From NCBI GenBank assembly GCA_017560125.1, contig JAFYOS010000001.1, positions 20,235 through 84,234 on the forward strand: a stretch of 64,000 bases of DNA, given 5' to 3'. The DNA comes from Bacteroidaceae bacterium (GTDB lineage: Bacteria; Bacteroidota; Bacteroidia; Bacteroidales; Bacteroidaceae). The notes under the pieces were generated by a model. The model saw only the letters and a program-made list of their open reading frames with translations, was not told where the DNA came from and did not search any database. Both the position numbers and the translations under genes were made by a program. Below are positions 42,633-51,980 of this stretch, piece by piece. The stretch's first letter is position 1. Each line of letters begins with the position of its first letter.

Positions 42633-42640
42633 TATCTTCG
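42633..42640 (+). promoter_or_regulatory. Possible -7 box of dapB
   Basis: TATCTTCG, 21 bases before the dapB ATG. The same motif type recurs before ychF at 62405. No clear TTG element. Confidence 0.4.
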
Positions 42641-42661
42641 CACCAAAATAAATACAAGAAG

Positions 42662-43417
42662 ATGAAAATTGCACTTATTGGATACGGAAAGATGGGCAAG
42701 ACCATTGAAAAGATTGCCCTGGAGAGAGGACACGAGATTGTGTCCATAATAGACATCGACAACCGCGACGACATGAAAGGCGAGGCTTTCGCCAGTGCCG
42801 ACGTTGCCATAGAGTTCACTGCACCGGCCGTGGCATACGACAACTGCATACAGGCCATGGCGGCAGGAGTTAAGGTTGTGAGCGGCAGTACAGGCTGGTT
42901 CCACCAGCACGAGGCCGAGATGCGCGAAAAGTGTGAAAAGGAAGGCAAAACTCTGTTCTGGGCAAGCAATTTCAGCCTTGGAGTGGCAATATTCTCGGCA
43001 GTAAACAAGTACCTTGCAAAGATTATGAGCAACTTCGACAACTACAGAGTAAAGATTGAAGAGACCCATCACATTCACAAGCTCGACGCCCCCAGCGGCA
43101 CAGCGATAACACTCGCCGAGGGTATTCTCGATAACATCGTTCACAAATTCAGTTGGGTAATGGGTGACCTCACCAACCCCGATGGTACCGTGACCAAGGG
43201 CGCAGTTCCTAGACCCACCGAGATTAAGATTGACGCGATACGCCGCGACGAAGTTCCCGGCATACACACCATCACCTATGGTTCGGATGAAGACACCATC
43301 ACCATCACTCACGATGCCCACAACCGCAACGGCTTTGCCCTGGGTGCAGTAATTGCAGCCGAGTATGTGAAGGAGCACGAAGGCATGCTCGGAATGGGTG
43401 ACCTGCTCAAGTTCTGA
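42662..43417 (+). CDS. dapB: 4-hydroxy-tetrahydrodipicolinate reductase
   Basis: It reduces dehydrated 4-hydroxy-tetrahydrodipicolinate with NAD(P)H in the diaminopimelate/lysine pathway, which supplies peptidoglycan. The Rossmann loop GYGKMG is at residues 7-12. The catalytic and substrate-binding block EETHHIHKLDAPSGTA is near residue 135, and the C-terminal THDAHNRNGFALGAV is also conserved. The 251 residues are slightly short, as usual in this phylum. A start 14 codons upstream overlaps the -7 box region, so MKIALIGYG is chosen. lepB follows after 61 bases, with no terminator between, so they are probably co-transcribed. Confidence 0.96.
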   Translation: MKIALIGYGKMGKTIEKIALERGHEIVSIIDIDNRDDMKGEAFASADVAIEFTAPAVAYDNCIQAMAAGVKVVSGSTGWFHQHEAEMREKCEKEGKTLFWASNFSLGVAIFSAVNKYLAKIMSNFDNYRVKIEETHHIHKLDAPSGTAITLAEGILDNIVHKFSWVMGDLTNPDGTVTKGAVPRPTEIKIDAIRRDEVPGIHTITYGSDEDTITITHDAHNRNGFALGAVIAAEYVKEHEGMLGMGDLLKF

Positions 43418-43478
43418 CAAGCCGCATACGGAACCCGACAAGAGAGACCTACAATACAAAACATTCAAAAAGCAACAG

Positions 43479-44921
43479 ATGGAATTCAGGATACTCGGCC
43501 GCAATGTAAACATGACAAGAGCGGCACTCATTAAACTTATAACGATTCTGGTACTGTACATACTCTTCCTTTTCTGGGTAAAGAGCTGGATGGGAATAGT
43601 GGCAATACCATTCATCATTGACAACTACACCACCCGTTTCATTCCGTGGGGATGGTGGAAGAAGTCGAACAACATATTCTTCAGGAAAGTCATGAGCTGG
43701 GTCGATGCCATAGTGTTCGCGCTTGTCGCAGTATACTTCGTTCACCAGTTCTTTTTCCAGAACTATGTCATACCCACATCGTCATTGGAAAAATCGCTGC
43801 TCGTCGGCGACTACCTCTTTGTAAGCAAGGTCAACTACGGCCCTCGCAAGCCTCATACACCGCTGAGCATGCCGCTCACGCAGCACACCCTGCCCACCGG
43901 TGGCAAGAGCTACATAGACGCCATACAATGGGACTATGAGCGCGTTCCCGGCTTCGAGGAGATAGAGCGCGGCGATATCGTCGTGTTCAATTACCCTGCA
44001 GGCGATGTAGCAACGACAAACCCCGAGGTCATAGACTTCCATGCACTGTGCTACCACTACGGCATGTCGGAACTTGCCGACAGAATGCCCTCCGACAGCA
44101 TGGCTACGGCAGAGAACATGCGCGAATACTACGCAGAGTGCTACAAGACCGGACTGGAATATATTAAAAGAAACCCACAGATATTCGGCGAAATAACACA
44201 CCGCCCTGTCGACCGCAGGGAGAACTATGTAAAGAGATGTCTTGGACTCCCTGGCAACACACTTGAGATAAAGGACAAGATAGTATATATCGATGGCAAG
44301 GCCATCGAACAGCCCACCAACGTACAGTTCAGCTACAATGTAGAACTCACACAGACCATTCCCGAGTGGCTTCGTCGTGAACTGAGAATAAGTACCGAGG
44401 ACTTGAACATGCTTTACCAGACAGGACAGGTTCCATTGACACACGAGAGCTATGAGAAACTGAAGAACAACAAGCGCCTTGTAAAGAGCATCAGCATTGT
44501 CAACAACGACTACACACAAGGCATATACCCCCTCAATGGCAACAAGGGATGGACAGTCGACAACTACGGCCCGGTATGGATTCCCAAGAGAGGCGAGAGC
44601 ATAAAGCTCGACATGGACAACATTACAGTCTATGAACGCCCCATCGTAGCATACGAGGGCAACACCCTCGATATTAAGGATGGCAGGATATTTATCAACG
44701 GAGTGGAGACCGACAGCTACACTTTCAAGATGGACTACTACTGGATGATGGGCGATAACCGCCACAACAGTGCCGACTCACGCTGCTGGGGATTCGTTCC
44801 CGAGGACCACATCGTTGGCAAGGCACTCTTCGTATGGCTTTCGCTTGACAAGGACCGCGGCTGGTTCGACGGCAAGATACGCTGGAACCGCCTCTTCCGC
44901 AGTGTCAGCAGCTTCGACTGA
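43479..44921 (+). CDS. lepB: Signal peptidase I
   Basis: It cleaves signal peptides from secreted proteins at the outer face of the inner membrane, using a Ser/Lys dyad. Two N-terminal hydrophobic segments (ITILVLYILFLFWV, then VDAIVFALVAVYFVHQFFF) precede the serine box PTSSLEKSLLVGDYLFVSK. The lysine box is ENYVKRCLGLPGN, and GDNRHNSADSRCWGFVP closes the active site. At 480 residues it has the long insertion between boxes seen in Bacteroidetes enzymes. The start is uncertain: ATG at 43398 would overlap dapB, and 43479 or 43512 are better. The inverted repeat ends within this gene at 43766, but the frame is unbroken, so the gene is intact. Confidence 0.95.
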   Translation: MEFRILGRNVNMTRAALIKLITILVLYILFLFWVKSWMGIVAIPFIIDNYTTRFIPWGWWKKSNNIFFRKVMSWVDAIVFALVAVYFVHQFFFQNYVIPTSSLEKSLLVGDYLFVSKVNYGPRKPHTPLSMPLTQHTLPTGGKSYIDAIQWDYERVPGFEEIERGDIVVFNYPAGDVATTNPEVIDFHALCYHYGMSELADRMPSDSMATAENMREYYAECYKTGLEYIKRNPQIFGEITHRPVDRRENYVKRCLGLPGNTLEIKDKIVYIDGKAIEQPTNVQFSYNVELTQTIPEWLRRELRISTEDLNMLYQTGQVPLTHESYEKLKNNKRLVKSISIVNNDYTQGIYPLNGNKGWTVDNYGPVWIPKRGESIKLDMDNITVYERPIVAYEGNTLDIKDGRIFINGVETDSYTFKMDYYWMMGDNRHNSADSRCWGFVPEDHIVGKALFVWLSLDKDRGWFDGKIRWNRLFRSVSSFD

Positions 44922-44934
44922 CCCTAAGAGACCG

Positions 44935-45576
44935 ATGAACAGCATAATATCACACCCTCTATACCTTGCTCCCGTACCGCTCTATGCCGAGTTGTACAGG
45001 AGCAATATAGTATTGTTCGACGGATGCAGCCCATTCGTCAAGCAGACATACCGTAACCGTGCCATTATAGCCACGGAGAACGGGACGCAGAACCTCACGG
45101 TACCGGTAGTCCACAACGGGCAGAATACCCCCATGCGCGACGTGCGCATAAGCGAGCACGGCAACTGGCGGCACCAGCATTGGAACGCCATAGTAAGCGC
45201 ATACCGCAAAAGTCCGTTCTTCGACTACTATGCCGACGACTTCGCCCATTTCTACGAAGAACGCGACGGGTTCCTCATAGACTTCAACATGCGCCTTCAC
45301 GGCACAGTGTGCGAGCTCTTGGGGCTCGAAAGGGAGGCCGGCATAATTACCGGCAGGGAAGAACTTGAAGCAATTGCCGCAACAGGCACAAACGACCTTC
45401 GCCGCATAGCTGAGCCCAAGGCATTGACAAGCATAGAGGAATACACCGCACACCCCTACTACCAGGTATTTGCACAAAGGCACGGTTTCATCCCCAACCT
45501 CAGCATTGTAGATTTGCTTTTCAACATGGGCCCCGAAGGGCTTATACAGCTGCGCGACAGCATGCGCGTGAAATAG
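44935..45576 (+). CDS. WbqC-family protein
   Basis: A member of the WbqC-like family (PF08889 type), found in polysaccharide loci and next to lepB in this phylum; the biochemical role is not settled. The 213 residues contain YLAPVPLYAELYRSN at the start, FVKQTYRNRAII, HWNAIVSAYRKSPFFDYY in the centre and IPNLSIVDLLFNMGPEG at the end, all family hallmarks. The ATG is 13 bases after the lepB stop, with AAGAG upstream, so it is in the dapB-lepB operon. A longer frame would lie inside lepB and is rejected. Its 3' 98 bases are duplicated at 45730. Confidence 0.88.
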   Translation: MNSIISHPLYLAPVPLYAELYRSNIVLFDGCSPFVKQTYRNRAIIATENGTQNLTVPVVHNGQNTPMRDVRISEHGNWRHQHWNAIVSAYRKSPFFDYYADDFAHFYEERDGFLIDFNMRLHGTVCELLGLEREAGIITGREELEAIAATGTNDLRRIAEPKALTSIEEYTAHPYYQVFAQRHGFIPNLSIVDLLFNMGPEGLIQLRDSMRVK

Positions 45577-45610
45577 AGTACGGATAAAAGAGTACAAAGC
45601 ACAGATGAAA

Positions 45611-45640
45611 GAGATATCTCCACTGCGGTCGATATGACAA
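45611..45640. repeat. REP-like intergenic repeat remnant (tentative)
   Basis: GAGATATCTCCACTGCGG followed by TCGATATGACAA resembles dispersed intergenic repeats of the form TTTCTCC...TCGAAATGACA known from many bacterial genomes. It has a short inner palindrome, GAGATATCTC. Only one copy is visible here, so the assignment rests on resemblance. Confidence 0.3.
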
Positions 45641-45729
45641 GGCCACAAGGGAGATTTGTTACGGTGGATATGTTATCCTCCGTAATTGAGTCGCGAATTT
45701 TGGAATCCCCTTATTGTCGCATCGGGATT

Positions 45730-45832
45730 GGTATTTGCACAAAGGCACGGTTTCATTCCAAACCTCAGCATTGTGGATTTGCTTTTCAACATGGGCCTCG
45801 GAGGGCTTATACAGCTGCACGACAGCAGATAA
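45730..45832 (+). pseudogene. Degraded duplicate of the WbqC-family 3' end
   Basis: Bases 45730-45827 align without gaps to 45465-45562, the last part of the WbqC-family gene, with 6 mismatches in 98 bases. In the parent frame it reads FIPNLSIVDLLFNMG, then LGGLIQLHDSR and a TAA stop at 45830-45832. There is no start codon and the 5' part of the gene is absent. It is a remnant of a tandem duplication or of recombination with a paralogue. Confidence 0.85.
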
Positions 45833-46006
45833 AGGACAAACAGAATGTTCCGTGATTGAGCTGTTTGTATAGAACACCTTTTTACCAAACGAACAAGAAA
45901 CTGACTAAAAAGGCTATTTTGTTGTTGCACTCGCCCTCAAAATGCTCATTTACGCTTAGTAAATTAATCCACAAAAGTGGCTCTTTTTATTCAACTTCTC
46001 ACAAAC

Positions 46007-46038
46007 GAGGGTGTCCCTTTCATTTTTGGGTCACCCTC
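46007..46038. terminator. Bidirectional terminator-like hairpin
   Basis: GAGGGTGTCCC pairs with GGGTCACCCTC (11 positions, one T-T mismatch) over a 10-base T-rich loop. It sits between the rightward WbqC operon and the leftward lipoprotein gene and could stop both. Confidence 0.65.
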
Positions 46039-46107
46039 TTATATTCCTTGATAAAACGACTTTTAGGTCTATTCCACCTCTGAATATAGAAATGGCATTA
46101 CTATAAA

Positions 46108-46530
46108 TTACTGCTTTGTATACGTTCTGCTTCTATCTGCACCTTCCAATCTTATAGTCAAACTTGTGTCTGTTACACTTATAACATCAAATATAGCAGT
46201 CTGCCCAGAACCGTCGTATTCACAATCTGTAATTATACGGTTATCACCTTCATTATAGTACCAGTGGCCGCTTGAACTATGGTTATAGGGAGTAATTGTA
46301 TTTCCTTGAGAACGACGATACCATGAGAACGATGCAGAACCATCTGCATTAAGAACCAATGTGTATACCTCCGTTTTTACGCTTACACTGGCATCGCGCA
46401 CCCATGTACCCACAAAGCGTGAATCAACATTAGAACCGCCACTATCATTGTTATCATCCTTACTACAGGAAACTACAGAAATCGCTACGAAAAAAATCAA
46501 CAAAAGCGATGTGTTAAAAAACTGTTTCAT
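46108..46530 (-). CDS. Small lipoprotein, probably lipocalin-like
   Basis: A 140-residue lipoprotein of unknown function. Residues 1-21 are a signal peptide and C22 in VVSCSKDD is the lipidation cysteine. The Ser-Lys-Asp-Asp after the cysteine resembles the lipoprotein export signal that sends Bacteroidetes lipoproteins to the cell surface. The mature part (FVGTWVRDA, YTLVLNADGSASFSWY, GHWYYNEGDNRII, SLTIRLEGADRSRTYTK) alternates beta-strands, as in small lipocalin-like domains. It stands alone between terminators. No clear promoter was found in the AT-rich 150 bases upstream. Confidence 0.8.
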   Translation of the reverse strand: MKQFFNTSLLLIFFVAISVVSCSKDDNNDSGGSNVDSRFVGTWVRDASVSVKTEVYTLVLNADGSASFSWYRRSQGNTITPYNHSSSGHWYYNEGDNRIITDCEYDGSGQTAIFDVISVTDTSLTIRLEGADRSRTYTKQ

Positions 46531-46683
46531 AACTACTTAAACTATAAATTATTTATTATAAACAACATAAAATCACAATGTTCGTTAAATTTAATAAATC
46601 AAATTAAGAAACAAACCAATTCATCTTAAATTTATCATTCTTTAACAAGTGCCGCTCTTTTTCAGCCTCACTTAAGTCATAAA

Positions 46684-46732
46684 TATAAACAAATCCGAGG
46701 CTGCCGCATGGGCAGCCTCGGATTTGTTTATA
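46684..46732 (-). terminator. Strong terminator of the frdCAB operon
   Basis: A 22-pair perfect stem with a five-base loop lies 10 bases past the frdB stop, with an AT-rich 3' end (TTTGTTTATATTTAT) on the minus strand. The stem is symmetric enough to work in both directions. Confidence 0.85.
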
Positions 46733-46742
46733 CAAGGGTCTA

Positions 46743-47498
46743 TCAGTCTTTCAGCTTCGCCTTGATGAACTCACGGTTCAGGCGTGCGATGTTGCTGATT
46801 GAAACACACTTGGGACACTCGGCCTCGCAGGCACGTGTGTTGGTACAGTTACCGAAACCAAGTTCGTCCATCTTGGCAATCATTGCCTTTACGCGCTTCT
46901 TGGCCTCTACCTGACCCTGTGGGAGGAGTGCGAACTGGCTTACCTTTGCCGACACGAACAACATGGCTGAACCGTTCTTGCAGGCTGCTACGCAGGCACC
47001 GCAACCGATACATGCAGCAGCGTCCATAGCCTCCTCGGCAACGTCCTTGCCGATGGGAATTGCATTCGCATCGGGCATACCGCCGGTGTTGATTGATACA
47101 TAACCGCCGGCCTGCTGTATCTTGTCGAATGCTGTGCGGTCAACCATGAGGTCACGGATTACAGGGAAACCTGCCGAACGCCATGGCTCAACGGTGATTG
47201 TGTCACCGTCCTTGAAACGGCGCATGTACAACTGGCATGTTGTTGCACCGGTTGCAGGACCATGGGGATGACCGTTCACATAGAGTGAACACATACCGCA
47301 GATACCCTCGCGGCAATCGTGGTCGAACGCGATAGGTTCCTTGTTGTCATTTACCAACTGCTCGTTGAGAATGTCGAGCATCTCAAGGAATGAGGTATCG
47401 CCCGGAATATCCTTCATCTGATAGGTCTCGAATGCACCTTTAGCCTTGGGACCTCTCTGACGCCATACCTTCAATGTAAAACTTATATTTTTGTCCAT
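46743..47498 (-). CDS. frdB: Fumarate reductase/succinate dehydrogenase iron-sulfur subunit
   Basis: It carries electrons between the quinone site and the flavoprotein. The N-terminal plant-type [2Fe-2S] domain shows CREGICGMC with a further cysteine at TTCQLY. The C-terminal domain has [11 protein letters not shown] for the [4Fe-4S] cluster, and [14 protein letters not shown], which supplies the remaining cysteines of the [3Fe-4S] and [4Fe-4S] sites. Its 251 residues and CAB gene order match the fumarate reductase of Bacteroides, which acts mainly as a fumarate reductase in anaerobic respiration. Direction of catalysis is inferred, not visible. It follows frdA after 21 bases. Confidence 0.96.
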   Translation of the reverse strand: MDKNISFTLKVWRQRGPKAKGAFETYQMKDIPGDTSFLEMLDILNEQLVNDNKEPIAFDHDCREGICGMCSLYVNGHPHGPATGATTCQLYMRRFKDGDTITVEPWRSAGFPVIRDLMVDRTAFDKIQQAGGYVSINTGGMPDANAIPIGKDVAEEAMDAAACIGCGACVAACKNGSAMLFVSAKVSQFALLPQGQVEAKKRVKAMIAKMDELGFGNCTNTRACEAECPKCVSISNIARLNREFIKAKLKD

Positions 47499-47519
47499 TG
47501 CTTACAAATTTAGGAATGA

Positions 47520-49478
47520 TTAGTTTTTGTAGTTACGCTGCTGTACCTTAATGTACTGATAGTTGAGGTCCTCCTTGAGAAGCTCCGGCTCCTGACCCTC
47601 GCCGGTATACTTCCAGCAAGCGACATAAGAGAAGTTCTCGTCATCACGCTTAGCCTCACCCTCCTCAGTCTGGTGCTCCTCACGGAAGTGACCGCCGCAA
47701 GACTCCTCGCGGTTGAGGGCATCATATGCCATAAGCTTGCCAATCTCAATGAAGTCGAGGAGGCGGAGAGCTTTCTCAAGCTCAATGTTGAGTGTGTCGG
47801 CCTCACCCGGAATGCGCAACTCACTCCAGAAGACTTTCTCAACACGTGCAATCTCCTTGAGAGCCTTCTCGAGCGACTCCTTGGTACGTGCCATACCTAC
47901 ATTGTCCCACATGACGAGACCGAGCTCCTTGTGGATAGAGTCGACACTGCGTGTACCCTTGATGGCCATGAGCTTCGCGATCTTGTCGTTGACAGCCTTC
48001 TCTGCAGCCAAGAACTCGGGAGCATCGGTGCTGAAACGTGGAACCTGAATCTGGTCTGCAAGATAGTTCTGTATTGTATAAGGAAGAACGAAGTAACCGT
48101 CGGCAAGACCCTGCATGAGAGCTGAAGCACCGAGACGGTTAGCACCGTGGTCGCTGAAGTTGGCCTCGCCGATAGCGAAGAGACCCGGGATTGATGTCTG
48201 CAACTCGTAGTCAACCCAGATACCGCCCATTGTGTAGTGGATAGCTGGGAAAATCATCATAGGCTCCTTGTACGGGTTGGTATCGGCGATCTCCTCGTAC
48301 ATGTCGAAGAGGTTACCGTAACGCTGGCGCACTACATCCTCACCAAGACGCTGGATTGCATACTTGAAGTCGAGGAACACAGCCAGACCGGTGTTGTTCA
48401 CACCGAAGCCCTTGTCGCAACGCTCTTTTGCAGCACGTGACGCAACGTCACGGGGAACGAGGTTACCGAATGCCGGATAACGACGCTCGAGATAGAAGTC
48501 GCGGTCCTCATCTGGAATATCGTTAGGATGCTTCTTGCCTGCCTGCAGAGCCTTGGCATCCTCGAGTTTCTTTGGAACCCAGATGCGTCCGTCGTTACGC
48601 AGAGACTCTGACATAAGTGTCAGCTTTGACTGCTTGTCACCGTGAACGGGGATACATGTCGGGTGAATCTGTGCGTAGCATGGGTTAGCGAAGTAAGCAC
48701 CCTTGCGGTAGCACTGGAGGGCTGCAGAACCATTGCTTCCCATAGCGTTTGTAGAAAGGAAGTAAGCGTTTCCGTAACCACCGGTACCGATAACAACTGC
48801 GTGAGCAGCAAAACGCTCTACCTTACCTGTAACAAGGTTACGTGCGATGATACCGCGTGCACGGCCGTCGATAACAACGAGGTCGAGCATCTCATAGCGT
48901 GTATATACCTTTACTGTACCTTGGTTAACCTGGTAGTTGAGTGCAGAGTACGCACCGAGAAGGAGCTGCTGACCGGTCTGGCCACGGGCATAGAATGTAC
49001 GCGATACCTGAGCACCACCGAATGAACGGTTAGCCAAGAGACCGCCGTACTCGCGTGCGAAAGGTACGCACTGTGCAACACACTGGTCGATGATTGCACC
49101 CGAAACCTCGGCAAGACGGTGTACGTTTGCCTCACGTGCGCGGTAGTCACCGCCCTTGATTGTATCGTAGAAGAGACGGTATACCGAGTCACCGTCGTTC
49201 TGGTAGTTCTTTGCAGCGTTGATACCACCCTGTGCCGCAATTGAGTGTGCACGGCGGGGAGAATCCTGGATACAGAAGTTGAGAACGTTGAAACCCATAG
49301 CACCGAGCGATGCGGCTGCAGAAGCACCTGCAAGACCTGTACCTACAACGATGATGTCGAGCTTGCGCTTGTTCGCGGGGTTCACCAATTTCTGATGTGC
49401 CTTATAGTTCGTCCATTTCTCGGCCAACGGGCCTTCGGGAATTTTGGAATCCACTTTTACTGAACTTATTTTAGCCAT
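47520..49478 (-). CDS. frdA: Fumarate reductase/succinate dehydrogenase flavoprotein subunit
   Basis: The catalytic FAD subunit. The dinucleotide-binding motif [19 protein letters not shown] is near residue 45. [15 protein letters not shown] contains the histidine that binds FAD covalently. The dicarboxylate-site block [11 protein letters not shown] and the capping-domain [10 protein letters not shown] are present. It is 652 residues long, in line with the Bacteroides/Wolinella-type subunit. It starts 32 bases after frdC. Together with FrdB and FrdC it couples menaquinol oxidation to fumarate reduction at the inner membrane and yields succinate. Confidence 0.96.
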   Translation of the reverse strand: MAKISSVKVDSKIPEGPLAEKWTNYKAHQKLVNPANKRKLDIIVVGTGLAGASAAASLGAMGFNVLNFCIQDSPRRAHSIAAQGGINAAKNYQNDGDSVYRLFYDTIKGGDYRAREANVHRLAEVSGAIIDQCVAQCVPFAREYGGLLANRSFGGAQVSRTFYARGQTGQQLLLGAYSALNYQVNQGTVKVYTRYEMLDLVVIDGRARGIIARNLVTGKVERFAAHAVVIGTGGYGNAYFLSTNAMGSNGSAALQCYRKGAYFANPCYAQIHPTCIPVHGDKQSKLTLMSESLRNDGRIWVPKKLEDAKALQAGKKHPNDIPDEDRDFYLERRYPAFGNLVPRDVASRAAKERCDKGFGVNNTGLAVFLDFKYAIQRLGEDVVRQRYGNLFDMYEEIADTNPYKEPMMIFPAIHYTMGGIWVDYELQTSIPGLFAIGEANFSDHGANRLGASALMQGLADGYFVLPYTIQNYLADQIQVPRFSTDAPEFLAAEKAVNDKIAKLMAIKGTRSVDSIHKELGLVMWDNVGMARTKESLEKALKEIARVEKVFWSELRIPGEADTLNIELEKALRLLDFIEIGKLMAYDALNREESCGGHFREEHQTEEGEAKRDDENFSYVACWKYTGEGQEPELLKEDLNYQYIKVQQRNYKN

Positions 49479-49510
49479 AATATTTATGTTTTAGATTTTA
49501 GTGTAAAATG

Positions 49511-50236
49511 TTATGCACAGCATGCACCCTCGATGACAATCTTGCCGAATGTGCCCAAACCGAAGAATGCGGCAACGACTACGGCCAGGAAACCGAGGAT
49601 AATGAGAGTTACCACCACATTGCCGATAGCCTTCCAGCGACAGAACCAAACCTTGTTGTTGATACCAAGAGTCTGCATTGCGCTCCAGAAACCGTGTGTG
49701 AGGTGGAACCAGAGAGCTGCCAACCATACTACGTAGAGTACAGTGTAGACAGGGCAGCTGAATGTGCTTGCGATGTAGTATGTACCGTTGGCAGCAAGAG
49801 CCAGCTGGCCTTCACATACATCCATACCCAACTTGTGCAATACCTCGGGCAACTGCATGTTGGCCCAGAAATTGAAGAGGTGAAGGCCCATGCCCAGAAT
49901 TACGATGATACCAAGGACAAGCATATTCTGCGATGCCCATGAAACACCCTTCGGACGCTCCGACACTGCATAACGCTGTGAACCGCGAGCCTTTCTGTTC
50001 TGCATTGTGAGAATGAAAGCGTAAACGAAATGCGCAAGCACCAGAACGGCCAGGCCGGCTGTAGCAACCAACGCATACCAGTTAGCTCCCAAGAACTCAC
50101 AAATCATGTTGTAACCCTCGGCGCTGAAAATAGCGACCAAGTTCATTGACATGTGGAAAAGAAGGAAGAGCACAAGTGCAATACCTGTAACGCTCATTAC
50201 TACCTTTCTTCCCACAGAAGTTTTAGATAACCACAT
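49511..50236 (-). CDS. frdC: Fumarate reductase/succinate dehydrogenase cytochrome b subunit
   Basis: The membrane anchor that binds heme b and quinone. Five hydrophobic helices are visible in 241 residues: from VVMSVTGIALVLFLLFHMSMN, LVATAGLAVLVLAHFVYAFIL, MLVLGIIVILGMGLHLFNFW, VLYVVWLAALWFHLTHGFW and NVVVTLIILGFLAVVVAAFF. Histidines in helices 1, 2, 3 and 4 are candidates for heme ligands. It is the single-anchor type, matching the frdCAB order. Its promoter is at 50309-50341. Confidence 0.95.
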   Translation of the reverse strand: MWLSKTSVGRKVVMSVTGIALVLFLLFHMSMNLVAIFSAEGYNMICEFLGANWYALVATAGLAVLVLAHFVYAFILTMQNRKARGSQRYAVSERPKGVSWASQNMLVLGIIVILGMGLHLFNFWANMQLPEVLHKLGMDVCEGQLALAANGTYYIASTFSCPVYTVLYVVWLAALWFHLTHGFWSAMQTLGINNKVWFCRWKAIGNVVVTLIILGFLAVVVAAFFGLGTFGKIVIEGACCA

Positions 50237-50308
50237 AATGAATTGATATTAAATTATATAAAAAATAAATAGTAATTTCAAATGTATTGAATACACTTTT
50301 ACAAATGA

Positions 50309-50341
50309 CAAAAATAAACTTTTTTTTATAAAAAAAACCAA
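50309..50341 (-). promoter_or_regulatory. frdCAB promoter
   Basis: On the minus strand: TTG, a 22-base spacer and TATTTTTG (50309-50316), 72 bases before the frdC start. The spacer is slightly longer than the usual 19-21. The predicted leader is about 66 bases. Confidence 0.55.
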
Positions 50342-50511
50342 AAGAGGGGATAAATTTAAAATACCCGTGCCATTGCTACATGCTTTTCCGGTTTGTCGGG
50401 AAGAGACGGAACTGCACAAACGGAGAGACCGGCAATGTAGACAACAAGCATGCGGCATGGTTTTACGGCCTGCCGCCCGATTTTTAATATTAAAAAACAA
50501 TCGCACCTGAC

Positions 50512-50541
50512 TTGCATTGCCACGCAGTTTTACTATATTCG
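50512..50541 (+). promoter_or_regulatory. Promoter of the sugar:cation symporter gene
   Basis: TTG at 50512-50514, a 19-base spacer and TATATTCG at 50534-50541, one base off the consensus. The start codon lies 29 bases downstream. Confidence 0.6.
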
Positions 50542-50570
50542 CAAATCAAACAAAATAAACACAAAAGAGA

Positions 50571-51959
50571 ATGGCTACATTAAAAGAGAAAATCGGCTAT
50601 GGCTTCGGTGACATGGCCTCGTCAATGTTCTGGAAAATATTCAGTGCATACCTGCCACTGTTCTATGCAATGGTATTCAAGCTCGACCTGGGTACAACGG
50701 CTGTGCTGATGCTGGTAACACGTATTTGGGATGCGGTATCGGACCCTATGATGGGAATCATTGCAGACCGCACCACATCGCGTTGGGGAAAGTACAGGCC
50801 GTACCTGCTGTGGGTTGCGGTACCGTTCGCCATAGCCGGAGTGCTGCTGCTGACAAAGCCCGACCTGGGCGAGAGCGGCAACACCGTATGGGCATTCGTT
50901 ACATACATACTGATGATGACCGTGTACACGGCAATCAATGTACCGTACGGCTCGATGCTGGGAGTGATGACCGAAGACAGTGACGAGAAAACAGTATTCT
51001 CGTCATTCCGCATGTTCTTCGCCTATGCGGGCTCGTTCATTGTGCTTGCATTCTGGGAACCGCTATGCAACTTCTTCGCCGGCACAACCGGGGAGCTCAC
51101 GCTGGACCCTGACGCATGGCAATATGCAATGATAGTAGTGGGAATCGTATGCGTAGTACTTTTCGTGCTTACCTTCGCAATGACAAAGGAACGAGTAAAA
51201 ACGGCCCCAAAGACGACCAGCATCGGCGACGACCTTGGCTCATTGCTGCACAACGGGCCATGGTGGATTCTGCTTGGCGGTGTCCTGTTCTTCAACTTCT
51301 TCAACGCGATACGCTACGCAGCAATACCGTTCTACTTCGCAACACTCATAGTACAGGATGCATCGCTGTCGATATTCTCAATTGACTTCGTGTTCTATGC
51401 GGGAATATTCCTCGCGATAGGCGAGGTTGCCAACATGATAGGCGTTGCGGCTGCTACACCCATCACATTCAAGCTCGGCAAGAAGGGGACTTTCCTGTGG
51501 TCGCTATTCGCACTCATCGCGCTGTGCATCGCATTCTATTACGTGCCTACAAGCGGCAGCGGAGCATACTGGACACTGCTTGTACTGCAGATTCTTGTAT
51601 GTATACTGACCGGTGTTGTATCACCGCTTGTATGGAGCATGTATGCCGACATTTCGGACTATGCCGAACTGAAGTTCAAGACCGCATCCACGGGCCTCAT
51701 ATTCTCGTCATCGTCAATGGCGCAGAAATTCGGAGGCGCATTCGGTGCATCGGCAGTGATGTGGATTCTCGCCGCATTCGGTTTCAACACCGAGGAGGGA
51801 GCAGTGCAGACAGCCGATGCGGTTGAGGGAATACGCCTGCTGATGAGCTGGATTCCGGCCGCAGTTGCAGGAATCTCGGCATTCTTCGTGTTCATCTACC
51901 CGCTCACCACGAAGAGAATGAAGGAGATAAACGAGGAATTGAAGAAAACAAGAAAGTAA
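50571..51959 (+). CDS. GPH-family sugar:cation symporter (MFS)
   Basis: An inner-membrane transporter of the glycoside-pentoside-hexuronide:cation group (MelB/XynP/YicJ-like). The signature DPMMGIIADRTTSRWGKYRP lies in the loop after helix 2, and NVPYGSMLGVMTEDSDEK is the second family block. Twelve hydrophobic helices fit in its 462 residues. The start METATLK-like region (MATLKEKIGYGFGD) is also typical. The sugar is not predictable: no glycoside hydrolase or sugar kinase lies next to it. It forms a single-gene unit with its own promoter and a complex hairpin after it. Confidence 0.9.
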   Translation: MATLKEKIGYGFGDMASSMFWKIFSAYLPLFYAMVFKLDLGTTAVLMLVTRIWDAVSDPMMGIIADRTTSRWGKYRPYLLWVAVPFAIAGVLLLTKPDLGESGNTVWAFVTYILMMTVYTAINVPYGSMLGVMTEDSDEKTVFSSFRMFFAYAGSFIVLAFWEPLCNFFAGTTGELTLDPDAWQYAMIVVGIVCVVLFVLTFAMTKERVKTAPKTTSIGDDLGSLLHNGPWWILLGGVLFFNFFNAIRYAAIPFYFATLIVQDASLSIFSIDFVFYAGIFLAIGEVANMIGVAAATPITFKLGKKGTFLWSLFALIALCIAFYYVPTSGSGAYWTLLVLQILVCILTGVVSPLVWSMYADISDYAELKFKTASTGLIFSSSSMAQKFGGAFGASAVMWILAAFGFNTEEGAVQTADAVEGIRLLMSWIPAAVAGISAFFVFIYPLTTKRMKEINEELKKTRK

Positions 51960-51980
51960 ACTCGAACGAACAAAGCTAGA

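Larger units (their letters stand above)
45577..46107. other. Non-coding stretch with gene debris, a REP-like motif and a terminator
   Basis: This 531-base gap has no convincing gene. It contains a REP-like stretch at 45611-45640, the diverged copy of the WbqC 3' end at 45730-45832, an AT-rich tract and a terminator-like hairpin at 46007-46038. Short open frames here are the duplicate read in wrong frames. Confidence 0.6.
50237..50570. promoter_or_regulatory. Divergent promoter region between frdC and the sugar symporter
   Basis: A 334-base gap, AT-rich near frdC. It holds the frd promoter (minus) and the symporter promoter (plus). A perfect 16-bp palindrome TTTTTAATATTAAAAA at 50481-50496 ends 15 bases before the symporter TTG element and may be an operator. 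No gene was seen in the middle part. Confidence 0.6.

Noticed and set aside
45634-45855. A 73-codon open frame in the gap after the WbqC-family gene
   Set aside because: It reads the duplicated WbqC fragment in the wrong frame, so its translation is meaningless.
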